A stretch of DNA of 64,000 bases. Source: an uncultured Lachnospiraceae bacterium. Lineage in GTDB: Bacteria; Bacillota; Clostridia; Lachnospirales; Lachnospiraceae. This document shows positions 45,350-53,890 of this stretch, one piece after another. Positions within the stretch are counted from its first letter, which is position 1. The number at the start of each line of letters is the position of its first letter. The stretch covers positions 1 through 64,000 of the forward strand of contig CANQUG010000002.1 in the NCBI GenBank assembly GCA_947626985.1, read 5' to 3'. Under the pieces are notes generated by a model. That model saw only the letters and a program-made list of their open reading frames with translations. It was not told where the DNA came from and searched no databases. A program made the position numbers and the translations under genes.

Positions 45350-45654
45350 TATACTTCCTCGCTTATGGTAATCTCGGCGTTCTCCTCCCGAGAAGACTCC
45401 TGTTCTTTTTCCTCCTCATGAGTATCCGCCACGATCTTTACCTGACCCTTATAAAATTCCTCGATGGCCACGGAAAGGGGCTTTTTGCCGGCGGCTCCGG
45501 GCACCAGGGGCTCGCTTCCCGCGATGATCTGGCGGGCCCGCTTGCTGGTGGCCAGCACCAGGGAATAGCGGCTGTTGAGCATGATGGTGTTGTCGTCCTC
45601 CTCGCTGTTGGCGTTGATGGCCTGAATCAGTTCCGAATAAGATGGATGGATCAT
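45349..45654 (-). CDS. rpoZ: RNA polymerase omega subunit
   Basis: Small subunit that helps assemble RNA polymerase. The N-terminal part MIHPSYSELIQAINANSEEDDNTIMLNSRYSLVLATSKRARQIIAG is typical, including the helix with SRYSLVxAxSKRARQI. KPLSVAIEEFYKGQVKI follows. The Glu-rich tail (EEEKEQESSREENAEITISEEV) extends it to 101 aa, as in other Clostridia. It follows gmk in the usual order. Confidence 0.93.
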   Translation of the reverse strand: MIHPSYSELIQAINANSEEDDNTIMLNSRYSLVLATSKRARQIIAGSEPLVPGAAGKKPLSVAIEEFYKGQVKIVADTHEEEKEQESSREENAEITISEEV

Positions 45655-45686
45655 ATGAATTTCTTCCTTTCTATCATTGTATCATT

Positions 45687-46328
45687 CTATAATGAATTTA
45701 CACGCCGGCTCAGAGCTCCGGCGTCCTCCATGAGGGCCTTCACCTGAGCGGTGTTCCTTACTGTTCTCGCGTGCTCGCTGCAGATAATGTGGTGAAGCTC
45801 CTCCACGCATTCCTCCAGATCGTCGTTGATCAGAAGGTAATCGTAGGCGTCCATGCCCTCCGCCTCCTCGCCGGCCCTGCGCAGTCTGGAAAGAATCTGC
45901 TCCGGCGTCTCGGTGCCTCTGCCCCGGATGCGCCTTTCCAGCTCCTCCATGGAGGGGGGCGCCACGAAGATGAGGAGCGTCTCCGGAATCCGTTTTTTGA
46001 TCTTCATGGCTCCCTGGATCTCGATCTCCAGAATCACATCCCTTCCCCGGGAAAGCATGCTTTCCACGTAGGCTCCGGGCGTTCCGTAATAATTGTCCAC
46101 GTACCGGGCATATTCCAGGAGGGCGTCCTCCGCGATGAGGCGTTCAAACTCCTCCCTGGTGCGGAAGAAATACTCCCTTCCCTCCTTCTCCCCTTCTCTG
46201 GGCGAACGGGTTGTAACAGAAACAGAAAGCGCGTACTGCTGATATTTCTCCAGAAGTCTTTTCATGACGGTTCCCTTGCCGGCTCCGGAAAATCCGGATA
46301 CCACTGTCAGAATCCCCTGCTTATTCAT
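45687..46328 (-). CDS. gmk: Guanylate kinase
   Basis: Phosphorylates GMP to GDP. Start ATG 46328 (MNKQGILTVVSGFSGAGKGTVMKRLL) with AAAGGTG upstream gives 213 aa. P-loop GFSGAGKGT (~12-20), GMP-binding region SVTTRSPREGEKEGREYFFRTREEFERLI (~40-68) and the lid region are normal. The start codon overlaps the end of remA by eight bases. Confidence 0.96.
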   Translation of the reverse strand: MNKQGILTVVSGFSGAGKGTVMKRLLEKYQQYALSVSVTTRSPREGEKEGREYFFRTREEFERLIAEDALLEYARYVDNYYGTPGAYVESMLSRGRDVILEIEIQGAMKIKKRIPETLLIFVAPPSMEELERRIRGRGTETPEQILSRLRRAGEEAEGMDAYDYLLINDDLEECVEELHHIICSEHARTVRNTAQVKALMEDAGALSRRVNSL

Positions 46329-46599
46329 GCCCTTCACCTTTGTCCTCCGATTCGATGATTTCTCCAAACCGCCTGGCGATCGTGTCCGGCTGCAGTGCGG
46401 ACAGAATGAGATAATCGTCCGAGGTCACGATCACCGCCTTGGTCTTTCTTCCCTGGGTGGCGTCCACAAGGGCGCGGGTTCCCTTGACCCCCTGCACCAT
46501 TCTCTTGATGGGCGCCCCGTCCGGACTTACCACTGCTACAATCTTCTGGGAATTTACCATATTCCCGAATCCAATATTGATCAGTCTGGCCACAAACAT
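46321..46599 (-). CDS. remA: RemA-family DNA-binding regulator (DUF370)
   Basis: A 92-aa protein of the RemA family. In Bacillus RemA forms ring-like oligomers that bind DNA and switch on biofilm matrix genes. The diagnostic stretch FVARLINIGFGNMVNSQKIVAVVSPDGAPIKRMVQ and DATQGRKTKAVIVTSDDYLILSALQPDTIARRF are present. It is conserved between yicC and gmk in Firmicutes, as here. A link to the LoaP-controlled polysaccharide operon in this window is possible but only an inference. Confidence 0.94.
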   Translation of the reverse strand: MFVARLINIGFGNMVNSQKIVAVVSPDGAPIKRMVQGVKGTRALVDATQGRKTKAVIVTSDDYLILSALQPDTIARRFGEIIESEDKGEGHE

Positions 46600-46643
46600 T
46601 CCCCTTTTTCAGTTTTTCAGTATTTCAGAATTACAGAATTTCT

Positions 46644-47522
46644 TTATTCGATGTTCTGGATCTGTTCCCGGATCTTCTCGATCTCCGTTTTCAGGTCGAT
46701 GGCGATGTTGGAAACCTCCAGATCATTGGATTTGGAAAGGATGGTGTTGGCCTCCCGGTTCATCTCCTGGGCCATAAAGTCCATCTTCCTTCCCACTCCC
46801 TGGCTTTCCTCCAGGATTTTTTTCATTCCCTGAATATGGCTGCGCAGGCGCACAGTTTCTTCGTCGTTGCAGATTTTGTCGGAAAAGAGGACCACCTCCG
46901 CGGCGATCCGCCCTTCGTCGATCTGGGAATCCTCCAGGAGTTCCTTTACCTTCTGTTCCAGTTTTTCCCTGTAGGCGGCTATCACCTCGGGGGAGCGCTT
47001 CTCCACCCGGGCCACCTTCTCATCCAGGCCCTTCAGCTTTTCCAGAAGGTCCTCCTTCAGGTGTTCTCCCTCCCGGATCCGGGTCTCCACGAATTTTCCG
47101 CAGGCCTCCCGGAGGGGTTCCTCCAGGTATCCCCACAGTTTTTCTTCGTCCATGGACTGCTCTTCCATGGTGAGCACCTCGGGATATCGGGACAGGGTGG
47201 ATGCGCGCACGTCGAATTCCAGGCCGAATTCGTCGCTGATCTGTTTCAGGTAGGCGAGATATTCTCCGGCAAGCTCCCGGTTGTACTTTAATGCTCCCGT
47301 GTTCAGGGTGTAGTCCTCCCAGGTGATATAGACGTCCACCTTGCCCCGCTGCATGTAAGTCTTCAGGAGATTGCGTACGGCTCCCTCCAGGAAGCTTAAT
47401 TTCTTCGGCATCTTGATGCTCAGATCCAGATACCGGTGGTTGACGGATTTCAGTTCCACAGTGATTCTCCGCTCGCTGGTCACCATCTCGGCACGGCCGA
47501 AGCCTGTCATACTTTTTATCAT
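46644..47522 (-). CDS. yicC: YicC family endoribonuclease
   Basis: First gene of the yicC-remA-gmk-rpoZ series. The N-terminal domain starts MIKSMTGFGRAE and has ELKSVNHRYLDLSIKMPKKLSFLE; the C-terminal DUF1732 region includes GRKMDFMAQEMNREANTILSKSNDLEVSNIAIDLKTEIEKIREQIQNIE, which is highly characteristic. In E. coli YicC is an RNase involved in small-RNA turnover. The length of 292 aa is standard. Start ATG 47522 is the family's MIKSMTGFGR, and a consensus promoter lies about 50 bases upstream. Confidence 0.95.
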   Translation of the reverse strand: MIKSMTGFGRAEMVTSERRITVELKSVNHRYLDLSIKMPKKLSFLEGAVRNLLKTYMQRGKVDVYITWEDYTLNTGALKYNRELAGEYLAYLKQISDEFGLEFDVRASTLSRYPEVLTMEEQSMDEEKLWGYLEEPLREACGKFVETRIREGEHLKEDLLEKLKGLDEKVARVEKRSPEVIAAYREKLEQKVKELLEDSQIDEGRIAAEVVLFSDKICNDEETVRLRSHIQGMKKILEESQGVGRKMDFMAQEMNREANTILSKSNDLEVSNIAIDLKTEIEKIREQIQNIE

Positions 47523-47569
47523 AATCGTCTCTTTCTGTGATTTGATTTGTTTTCATGGTACACAGACTC

Positions 47570-47598
47570 ATTATAGTCAATTCTAAAACCCTAGTCAA
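47570..47598 (-). promoter_or_regulatory. SigA promoter of the yicC operon
   Basis: TTGACT (47598-47593), 17 bases, TATAAT (47575-47570) on the minus strand, about 45 bases before yicC. Confidence 0.85.
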
Positions 47599-47714
47599 AC
47601 TCTTTTTTTGCTGTTATAATTGGGGGGATTGGATGGGGGAGTTTCCGTGCAGGGAGGGAAATTTGGGCAGACGGAAAATTTTGGCGGACGGGAAATTTGG
47701 GCAAACGTACGCCA

Positions 47715-47886
47715 GGGAGGCGGCCCTGTCTGTCATGCAGACGCCGCAACGCTCCGCCGAACTAACCGCTAACTCCGACTAAGACGCTCAGGAAGAGCCT
47801 TCGCGCCTAAGTCTCCATAAGCGGTGGATTTCGTCTCCGCTAAAACCGCGCCTGAACTGTCTGCCTGACAGACAGGGCCGCCTCCC
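47715..47886. repeat. 172-bp element bounded by 28-bp inverted repeats
   Basis: Arms 47715-47742 and 47859-47886 (GGGAGGCGGCCCTGTCTGTC...) match in 27 of 28 positions. The 116-base interior (GCCGCAACGCTCCGCCG...) can fold further (partial pairing of CTAAGACGC with GCGCCTAAG). No ORF inside. It resembles a MITE-like or structured RNA element. It fills much of the 47523-48129 gap. Confidence 0.75.
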
Positions 47887-47905
47887 CGGCTGTTTACTGC
47901 CCCCG

Positions 47906-48029
47906 GCAGAATGATACCTCAGGCTTTTCTGCGGCTCTCTGCCACTGAACGGCCGGATGTCCACCGATTTTCCCGCAGAATGCTGCCTCAGGCTTTTCTG
48001 CAGCTCTCCGCCACTGAACAGCCGGATAT
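47906..48029. repeat. Two 55-bp direct repeats, period 69
   Basis: Copies 47906-47960 and 47975-48029 share GCAGAATG..CCTCAGGCTTTTCTGC.GCTCTC.GCCACTGAAC.GCCGGAT with about seven differences. They lie between the 172-bp palindromic element and rqcH. No coding potential seen. Confidence 0.75.
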
Positions 48030-48129
48030 TACTGCCCGGGAATCTTCAAAAATTTTATACTATGTTATTACAGATTGTGAATAAAGTTGGAAATAGAAAA
48101 AGCTGAAATATAAAATAAGGAGAATTGAT

Positions 48130-49881
48130 ATGGCATTTGACGGAATTACCATAAAAGCTGTCGTCGCGGAATGTAATGAGCGGCTCAATGGGGGGCGTTT
48201 TCATAAGATCGCTCAGCCGGAAAGTGATGAACTGCTTATTACCGCGAAGAGTCCTCAGGGTCAGTACCGCCTGCTGCTTTCAGCCAGCGCTTCCCTGCCC
48301 CTGATCTATTTTACGGATAAAAACAAGCCCAGTCCTCTTACTGCGCCCAATTTCTGCATGCTGCTGCGCAAGCATGTGGGCACGGCCCGCATTGCTTCTA
48401 TCCGCCAGCCGGGGCTGGAACGCGCGGTGGAGTTTGAGCTGGAGCATTTGAACGAGATGGGCGATCCCTGTAAAAAAATCCTCATTATTGAGCTCATGGG
48501 CAAACACAGCAATCTGATCTTCTGTGACGAAAATCGTATGATTCTGGACAGTATCAAGCATGTGTCCTCTCATATGAGCTCTGTGAGGGAGGTGCTGCCC
48601 GGGCGGCAGTATTTTCTTCCTCAGACTCAGGAGAAGCTGGATCCTCTCACGGTTACGGAGGAGGAGTTCCGGGAGGCGGTGTGCCGGAAGCCCTGCAATA
48701 TTTCCAAAGCGCTTTATTCTGCTCTCACCGGCCTGAGTCCGGTGATGGCGGAGGAAATCTGTTTCCGCGCCTCCATAGACGGGGGCGACGCGGCTCAGTC
48801 TCTGGACGCTCCTTCGGCCACTCATCTGTATCATACCTTCCGCAGGATCATGGATCAGGTAGAGGAGGGGGATTTTACGCCCAATATTATTTATCGGGAG
48901 GGGGTTCCCGTGGAGTACGGGGTTCTTCCCCTCACGCAGTATGGAAGCGAATATACGGCGGAACGGTTTGACAGCGTTTCCGCTATGCTGGAGGCTTACT
49001 ACGCCTCGAAAAATACCGTCACACGCATCCGTCAGAAATCCTCCGACCTGCGGAGGGTGGTTCAGACCGCTCTGGACCGAAACCGGAAGAAATTCCTGCT
49101 TCAGGAAAAGCAGATGAAGGATACCGAAAAGAAGGATAAATACCGGGTATACGGAGAGCTTATCAATACCTACGGCTATGGTCTGGAGGAGGGGTGCCGC
49201 TCCTTCCGGGCGCTTAACTATTATACCGGGGAGGAGATCGAGATTCCTCTGGATCCCGTTCTTACGCCGGGGGAAAACGCGAAAAAATATTTTGACCGCT
49301 ATGGAAAGCTGAAGCGGACGGAGGAGGCTCTCACCCAGCAGCTTGCGGAGACGGAAAGCGAGATCGCCCACCTGGAATCCATCTCCAACGCTCTGGATAT
49401 CGCTCTCTCGGAGAGCGATCTGTCCCAGATCCGGGACGAGCTGGTGCAGTACGGCTATATCAAAAAGCATGCCGGGGATAAAAAGGGACGGAAAATGCAG
49501 GCCAAATCCAGGCCCTTCCATTACATATCCAGCGACGGCTACGACATCTATGTGGGAAAAAATAATTATCAGAACGATGAGCTCACCTTCAAACTGGCCA
49601 CTGGCAATGACTGGTGGTTCCACGCCAAGAAAATGGCGGGCTCCCACGTGGTGGTGAAGACGAAGGACGGGGAAATTCCGGACCGGACCTTCGAGGAGGC
49701 CGGCAGACTGGCCGCCTACTATTCCAAAGGGCGCTCCGCTCCCAAGGTGGAGATCGACTATATCCAGAAAAAGCACGTAAAAAAACCCGGCGGAGCAAAA
49801 CCGGGCTTCGTGGTATACTATACCAATTTTTCTCTTATGGCTTCCCCGGAAATCGGAGATATCCGGGAAACGGAATCCTGA
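48130..49881 (+). CDS. rqcH: Ribosome quality control protein RqcH (NFACT family)
   Basis: NFACT-family homolog of eukaryotic Rqc2. It binds stalled 50S-peptidyl-tRNA complexes and recruits tRNA-Ala to add C-terminal Ala tails. The NFACT-N domain begins MAFDGITIKAVVAECNERLNGGRFHKIAQP. Central helix-hairpin and coiled-coil regions run through ~300-450 (RKKFLLQEKQMKDTEKKDKYRVYGELI...). The C-terminal NFACT-R domain has DGYDIYVGKNNYQNDELTFKLATGNDWWFHAKKMAGSHVVVK and KVEIDYIQKKHVKKPGGAKPGFVVYYTN. The length of 583 aa is normal. Older annotations call such proteins fibronectin-binding. AAGGAG lies eight bases before ATG 48130. Confidence 0.94.
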   Translation: MAFDGITIKAVVAECNERLNGGRFHKIAQPESDELLITAKSPQGQYRLLLSASASLPLIYFTDKNKPSPLTAPNFCMLLRKHVGTARIASIRQPGLERAVEFELEHLNEMGDPCKKILIIELMGKHSNLIFCDENRMILDSIKHVSSHMSSVREVLPGRQYFLPQTQEKLDPLTVTEEEFREAVCRKPCNISKALYSALTGLSPVMAEEICFRASIDGGDAAQSLDAPSATHLYHTFRRIMDQVEEGDFTPNIIYREGVPVEYGVLPLTQYGSEYTAERFDSVSAMLEAYYASKNTVTRIRQKSSDLRRVVQTALDRNRKKFLLQEKQMKDTEKKDKYRVYGELINTYGYGLEEGCRSFRALNYYTGEEIEIPLDPVLTPGENAKKYFDRYGKLKRTEEALTQQLAETESEIAHLESISNALDIALSESDLSQIRDELVQYGYIKKHAGDKKGRKMQAKSRPFHYISSDGYDIYVGKNNYQNDELTFKLATGNDWWFHAKKMAGSHVVVKTKDGEIPDRTFEEAGRLAAYYSKGRSAPKVEIDYIQKKHVKKPGGAKPGFVVYYTNFSLMASPEIGDIRETES

Positions 49882-49973
49882 TAATTGGAAAATGGGAACG
49901 CTTTCACGGCAGCAGCCTGAACATTCTCCAGTAATCGGCGGTTCACCGCAGCATTTCCCGTAGAACAAGAAAC

Positions 49974-50078
49974 GTCCGCAGATCCTTGTTTGTATACAGT
50001 GTCAAAAAAACCGATGCCCCTGGGTCTTAGGGTGCTTCCGCCCCTCTCCCACAGTATACAAAAAAACGCTCTGCGGAC
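49974..50078. repeat. 105-bp palindromic intergenic element
   Basis: Ends GTCCGCAGA/TCTGCGGAC, then TTTGTATAC/GTATACAAA and GTG/CAC, enclose CCGATGCCCCTGGGTCTTAGGGTGCTTCCGCCCC between A-rich tracts. No ORF. It may be a MITE-like element or a small structured RNA. Elsewhere in the 49882-50404 gap are a CCGGGAAATC foldback (50108-50140) and a CCTCTGCC/GGCAGAGG hairpin with ATTTTC (50178-50202). Confidence 0.65.
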
Positions 50079-50260
50079 CATTCCATGCTGTCCGTCATTC
50101 CATATACCCGGGAAATCCTCTTCCTGAGAAGATTTCCCGGATGGTCTGTTCCGTTACAGTTCTGATATCTGAACTGCCCTCTGCCTCAATGGCAGAGGAT
50201 TTTCAGTTCTGCATTTCCGTAAGAAATCTCTTAACTCTTAAAGCTCGTCCCTTATGGCTC

Positions 50261-50420
50261 GTCCGAAAACCTGAACAGTCGTCGACGCCCGCAGGAGGCA
50301 AACGTCCTTGTGGCGTTTGAATTCTGTCCGAAAACCTGAACAGTCGTCAGCCCCCGCAGAAGGCAAACGTCCTTGTGGCGTCTGAGTGCTGTCCGAAAAC
50401 CTGATCAGTCGTCAGCGCCC
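50261..50420. repeat. 65-bp tandem repeat running into the EF-G paralog 3' end
   Basis: Copies start GTCCGAAAACCTGA at 50261, 50326 and 50391. The first two are complete (65 bases each, ending ...CGTCCTTGTGGCGTYTGA). The third includes the stop codon and last codons (GADD) of the EF-G-like gene before diverging. Thus the end of the gene appears to have been duplicated outward. Confidence 0.85.
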
Positions 50421-52495
50421 TCCAGGTTCGCGGCTCTGGCCTCGATCTCCTTGGCCTGAATGTCGCTGGGAGCCTGCTCATAGCGGGCAAACTCATAGGA
50501 GAAATCGCCGCTGCCGCCGGTCATGGAGCGCAGATCGGTGGAGTATCCGTAGATCTCCAGCATGGGAACGTCTGCCTCGATGATGGTATTGCCCTGATGA
50601 TCGGGATTCATGCCCAGCACGCGTCCGCGGCGCTTGTTCAGGTCGCCCATGGCGTCGCCGGTATATTTATCCGGAACGGTAACCTTCATGGAAACGATGG
50701 GCTCCAGAAGTACGGGGGACGCATCCATAAAGCCTTTCTTGAAGGCAAGGATGGTGGCCATCTTGAAGGCCATTTCCGAAGAGTCTACCGGGTGGAAGGA
50801 TCCGTCATAGAGGGTGGCCTTCACGCCTACTACGGGGTAAGCGGCCAGCGGGCCCTTCTGTACGCATTCCTGAAGACCTTTTTCCACTGCCGGGAAATAG
50901 TTCTTGGGAACGGCGCCGCCCACGACTACCTGCTCGAATACGTAGCTCTCGTCCAGATTTCCGGAGGGCTCGAAGCGCATCTTCACGTGACCGTACTGGC
51001 CGTGTCCGCCGGACTGCTTCTTATGCTTGCCTTCCACGTCGGAGTTCTTCCGGATGGTCTCACGGAAGGGTACTCTGGGTTTGGAAAGCTCTACGTCTAC
51101 TTTATAACGCTCTTTCAGTTTATTGATCACAATGTCCAGATGCTGGTCGCCCATGCCGTAGAGCAGGGTCTGACGGTTCGCGGAATCGTTCACCGTGCGG
51201 AGCGTCTGATCCTCGCTCATCATTCTTGCCAGAGCCTGGGAGATCTTATCCTCATCGCCCTTCTTCACTGCCTTATATCTCTTATAGGTATAAGGAACGG
51301 AGATACTGGCCTTCGGATACTGAATGGGCATGGCCTTGGTAGCAAGACTGTCGCCGGTCTGTACGCTGTTCAGCTTGGCAATGGCGCCGATGTCGCCTGC
51401 ATGAAGCTCGGCAACCTCGGAGGGTCTGGAGCCTTCCAGCACATACAGCTTGTTCAGACGTTCCTCTTCGCCCTTCTCCACATTGTACAGGGTGTCGTCG
51501 GACTTGATCACGCCGGAGCACACCTTGATGAGCGAATATTTTCCAAGGAAGGGATCCACGATGGTCTTCCACACATATGCGGATTTCGCCTTGGAAAAAT
51601 CATAATTCGCCTGGAAGATCTCGCTGGTCTTCTGCGCGATTCCGTTGCAGGGACGTTTGTCCGGGCTGGGGAAGTACTCGCAGATATCATCCAGGAGATT
51701 GGATACGCCCCGGAGATTTACCGGAGATCCCATACAAACGGGAACCACGCTGGCATCCTGTACGTTCACGGCCAGAGCTGCGGAAACCTCCTCCACGGAG
51801 AACTCGTCTCCCTCGAAGTAGCGGTCCATAAACTCCTCGCTGGTCTCTGCCACGGATTCCATCAGGATGTCATGATATTTCTCAAGATATTCATCCAGAT
51901 AAGCCGGGATATCGCAGGGCTCCTTCTTGCCCTTGTCGACGTACTTCCTGCCTGCCTGCTTCACCACGTTTACATAGCCCACGAATTTTCCGTCCTCACG
52001 GATGGGGAAATGGATGGGAGCGATCTTCTTGCCGTAGAGCTCTGTCAGCTCCTCCACTACCTTGCGGTAGCTGACATCGTCCAGATCCATATCCGTCACG
52101 AAGATCATGCGCGGAAGTTTATATTTCTCACACATATTCCATGCCTTCTGTGTGCCTACCTGAACACCAGCTTTACCGGAAACAACGATAATCGCCGCAT
52201 CAGCTGCACTAACAGCCTCTTCTACTTCACCTACGAAATCGAAATATCCGGGAGTGTCAAGGACATTCACTTTTACTTTATTCCACTGTACCGGAATTAA
52301 AGTAGTGGAAATGGAAAAGTGTCTCTTGATTTCTTCTTTGTCATAATCGCTGACCGTGTTTCCGTCTTCCACTCTGCCCAGACGGCTGGTCATGCCCGAC
52401 AGATATGCCATCGCCTCTGCCAGTGTCGTCTTGCCGGCGCCGCCGTGACCCAAAAGGACTACGTTTCTGATTCGGTCAGTTCTAAAAACGTCCAT
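50405..52495 (-). CDS. Elongation factor G-like GTPase (EF-G paralog)
   Basis: A 696-aa translational GTPase with all five EF-G domains: G domain (1-~270), beta barrel, and domains III-V ending in the GGSGDFSYEFARYEQAPSDIQ region. The P-loop is GHGGAGKTTL. G3 reads DTPGYFDF with Tyr where canonical EF-G has the catalytic His of DTPGHVDF. G4 reads TDMD instead of NKxD. Both point to the EF-G-like paralog group rather than housekeeping fusA, which normally sits with rpsL/rpsG/tuf and is not here. GTP hydrolysis or role may differ. GGGAGG precedes ATG 52495, and a SigA-type promoter is present. Confidence 0.9.
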   Translation of the reverse strand: MDVFRTDRIRNVVLLGHGGAGKTTLAEAMAYLSGMTSRLGRVEDGNTVSDYDKEEIKRHFSISTTLIPVQWNKVKVNVLDTPGYFDFVGEVEEAVSAADAAIIVVSGKAGVQVGTQKAWNMCEKYKLPRMIFVTDMDLDDVSYRKVVEELTELYGKKIAPIHFPIREDGKFVGYVNVVKQAGRKYVDKGKKEPCDIPAYLDEYLEKYHDILMESVAETSEEFMDRYFEGDEFSVEEVSAALAVNVQDASVVPVCMGSPVNLRGVSNLLDDICEYFPSPDKRPCNGIAQKTSEIFQANYDFSKAKSAYVWKTIVDPFLGKYSLIKVCSGVIKSDDTLYNVEKGEEERLNKLYVLEGSRPSEVAELHAGDIGAIAKLNSVQTGDSLATKAMPIQYPKASISVPYTYKRYKAVKKGDEDKISQALARMMSEDQTLRTVNDSANRQTLLYGMGDQHLDIVINKLKERYKVDVELSKPRVPFRETIRKNSDVEGKHKKQSGGHGQYGHVKMRFEPSGNLDESYVFEQVVVGGAVPKNYFPAVEKGLQECVQKGPLAAYPVVGVKATLYDGSFHPVDSSEMAFKMATILAFKKGFMDASPVLLEPIVSMKVTVPDKYTGDAMGDLNKRRGRVLGMNPDHQGNTIIEADVPMLEIYGYSTDLRSMTGGSGDFSYEFARYEQAPSDIQAKEIEARAANLEGADD

Positions 52496-52529
52496 ATGTA
52501 ATACCTCCCTGTTTGTCTTGTATGTTGAT

Positions 52530-52558
52530 ATTTTACTAAAATTTCAAAGGGGTTTCAA
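52530..52558 (-). promoter_or_regulatory. Promoter of the EF-G paralog
   Basis: TTGAAA (52558-52553), 17 bases, TAAAAT (52535-52530) on the minus strand, about 35 bases before the start codon. Confidence 0.7.
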
Positions 52559-52636
52559 GTATTTTATATAAACTTGCCAGTCTTTTTTCAAAAAAAAATT
52601 TTCCGGAACAGAATTATCATGGTTTTGCGGGAGAAA

Positions 52637-52665
52637 TTGACATTTTTCAAAGTATCTCTTACAAT
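52637..52665 (+). promoter_or_regulatory. SigA promoter of tyrA-aroA
   Basis: Consensus TTGACA (52637-52642), 17 bases, TACAAT (52660-52665), about 75 bases before tyrA. A GGGCGCCCGAAGCGCC dyad lies in the leader. Confidence 0.8.
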
Positions 52666-52742
52666 ATAGAAGGATTTTCGTCCCGGGCGCCCGAAGCGCC
52701 GGGATGTTTTACCCTATCATAAGCCGAAAGGACAGACTTTCC

Positions 52743-53834
52743 ATGAAAACTATCGCATTTATCGGACTCGGCCTCATCGGCGGTTCCATCGCCAGGGCCG
52801 TGCGCAAATATCATCCGGATTATCATATTCTGGCCTACGCCGCCCACAGGGAAACCCTGGCGGAGGCTCTGAGCGCCAACGTGATCGACGCCGTCTGCGA
52901 AGCCAGGGACGAACGCTACGGAAGCTGCGACTACATTTTTCTCTGCGCCCCCGTGGAATATAACCTCCGGTATCTGGAATATCTGAAGGACGTGATCAGC
53001 CCTCACTGCATCATCACCGACGTGGGCAGCGTGAAGAGCGTCATTCAGAAAAAGGTGGAGGAGCTTCACCTGGAATCCCGCTTCATCGGCGGACACCCCA
53101 TGGCCGGCTCGGAGAAATCCGGTTTTTCCAATTCCAGCGACCGGCTTATCGAGAACGCCTACTACCTCATCACTCCGGGAGGGGAGAATCCCATGGAGGA
53201 GCTGGCGGAATTTTCGGAGTTCATTTCCTCCCTGGGAGCCCTTCCCATGATCATGTCCCCACAGGAGCACGATTTTGCCGCCGCGGGAGTGAGCCATCTG
53301 CCTCACATCATCGCCTCCGCCCTGGTAAATCTGGTGAGGGAGCTGGACAACGAGGAGGAATTTATGAAGACCATCGCCGCGGGAGGCTTCCGGGACATCA
53401 CCAGGATCGCTTCCTCCTCACCGGTGATGTGGCAGCAGATCTGTCTGGAGAACGGCGGAAACATCTCCGCTGTTCTGGACGAATACATCCGGATGCTGGT
53501 TCAGATCCGGTGCTCTGTGGATAACCGGGAGGCGGATCAGCTTTATCAGATGTTCGCCGATTCCAGGGACTACCGCGACTCCATCGACGCCACCGTCAGC
53601 GGATCCATCCGCAAAGCCTACGTGATCTACATCGACATCGCGGACGAGGCGGGAGGCATCGCCACCATCGCCACCATCCTGGCCATGGACAACATCAATA
53701 TCAAGAACATCGGCATCATCCACAACCGTGAGTTTGAACAGGGCGTTCTGAAAATCGAATTCTACGAGGAGGACGCCCGGGCCCGCGGCATCGCTCTGTT
53801 AAGGAAGCGGAACTATACGGTCTATGAGCGCTGA
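52743..53834 (+). CDS. tyrA: Prephenate dehydrogenase with C-terminal ACT domain
   Basis: Oxidises prephenate to 4-hydroxyphenylpyruvate in tyrosine synthesis. Start ATG 52743 (MKTIAFIGLGLIGGSIARAV) follows AAAGGA and gives 363 aa. The NAD-binding GLGLIGGS is at the N terminus; CxxPVEYNL, DVGSVKS, FIGGHPMAGSEKSG (~115) and VSHLPHIIASALV (~180) are family motifs. The ACT domain (~295-363: YVIYIDIADEAGGIATIATILAMDNINIKNIGIIH) suggests tyrosine feedback. It is 56 bases upstream of aroA, so the two form a short aromatic operon. Confidence 0.95.
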   Translation: MKTIAFIGLGLIGGSIARAVRKYHPDYHILAYAAHRETLAEALSANVIDAVCEARDERYGSCDYIFLCAPVEYNLRYLEYLKDVISPHCIITDVGSVKSVIQKKVEELHLESRFIGGHPMAGSEKSGFSNSSDRLIENAYYLITPGGENPMEELAEFSEFISSLGALPMIMSPQEHDFAAAGVSHLPHIIASALVNLVRELDNEEEFMKTIAAGGFRDITRIASSSPVMWQQICLENGGNISAVLDEYIRMLVQIRCSVDNREADQLYQMFADSRDYRDSIDATVSGSIRKAYVIYIDIADEAGGIATIATILAMDNINIKNIGIIHNREFEQGVLKIEFYEEDARARGIALLRKRNYTVYER

Positions 53835-53890
53835 TCGGCTCCGGGACCTTTCACTGTTACAAAAATAAAGCTGAAAAGCAGGTATTTGCC

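Noticed and set aside
50261-50420. CRISPR or attachment-site repeats
   Set aside because: Period 65 with homogeneous units and no spacers; no integrase nearby.
50405-52495. Housekeeping fusA
   Set aside because: No rpsL-rpsG-tuf context, and the G3 and G4 motifs differ from canonical EF-G.
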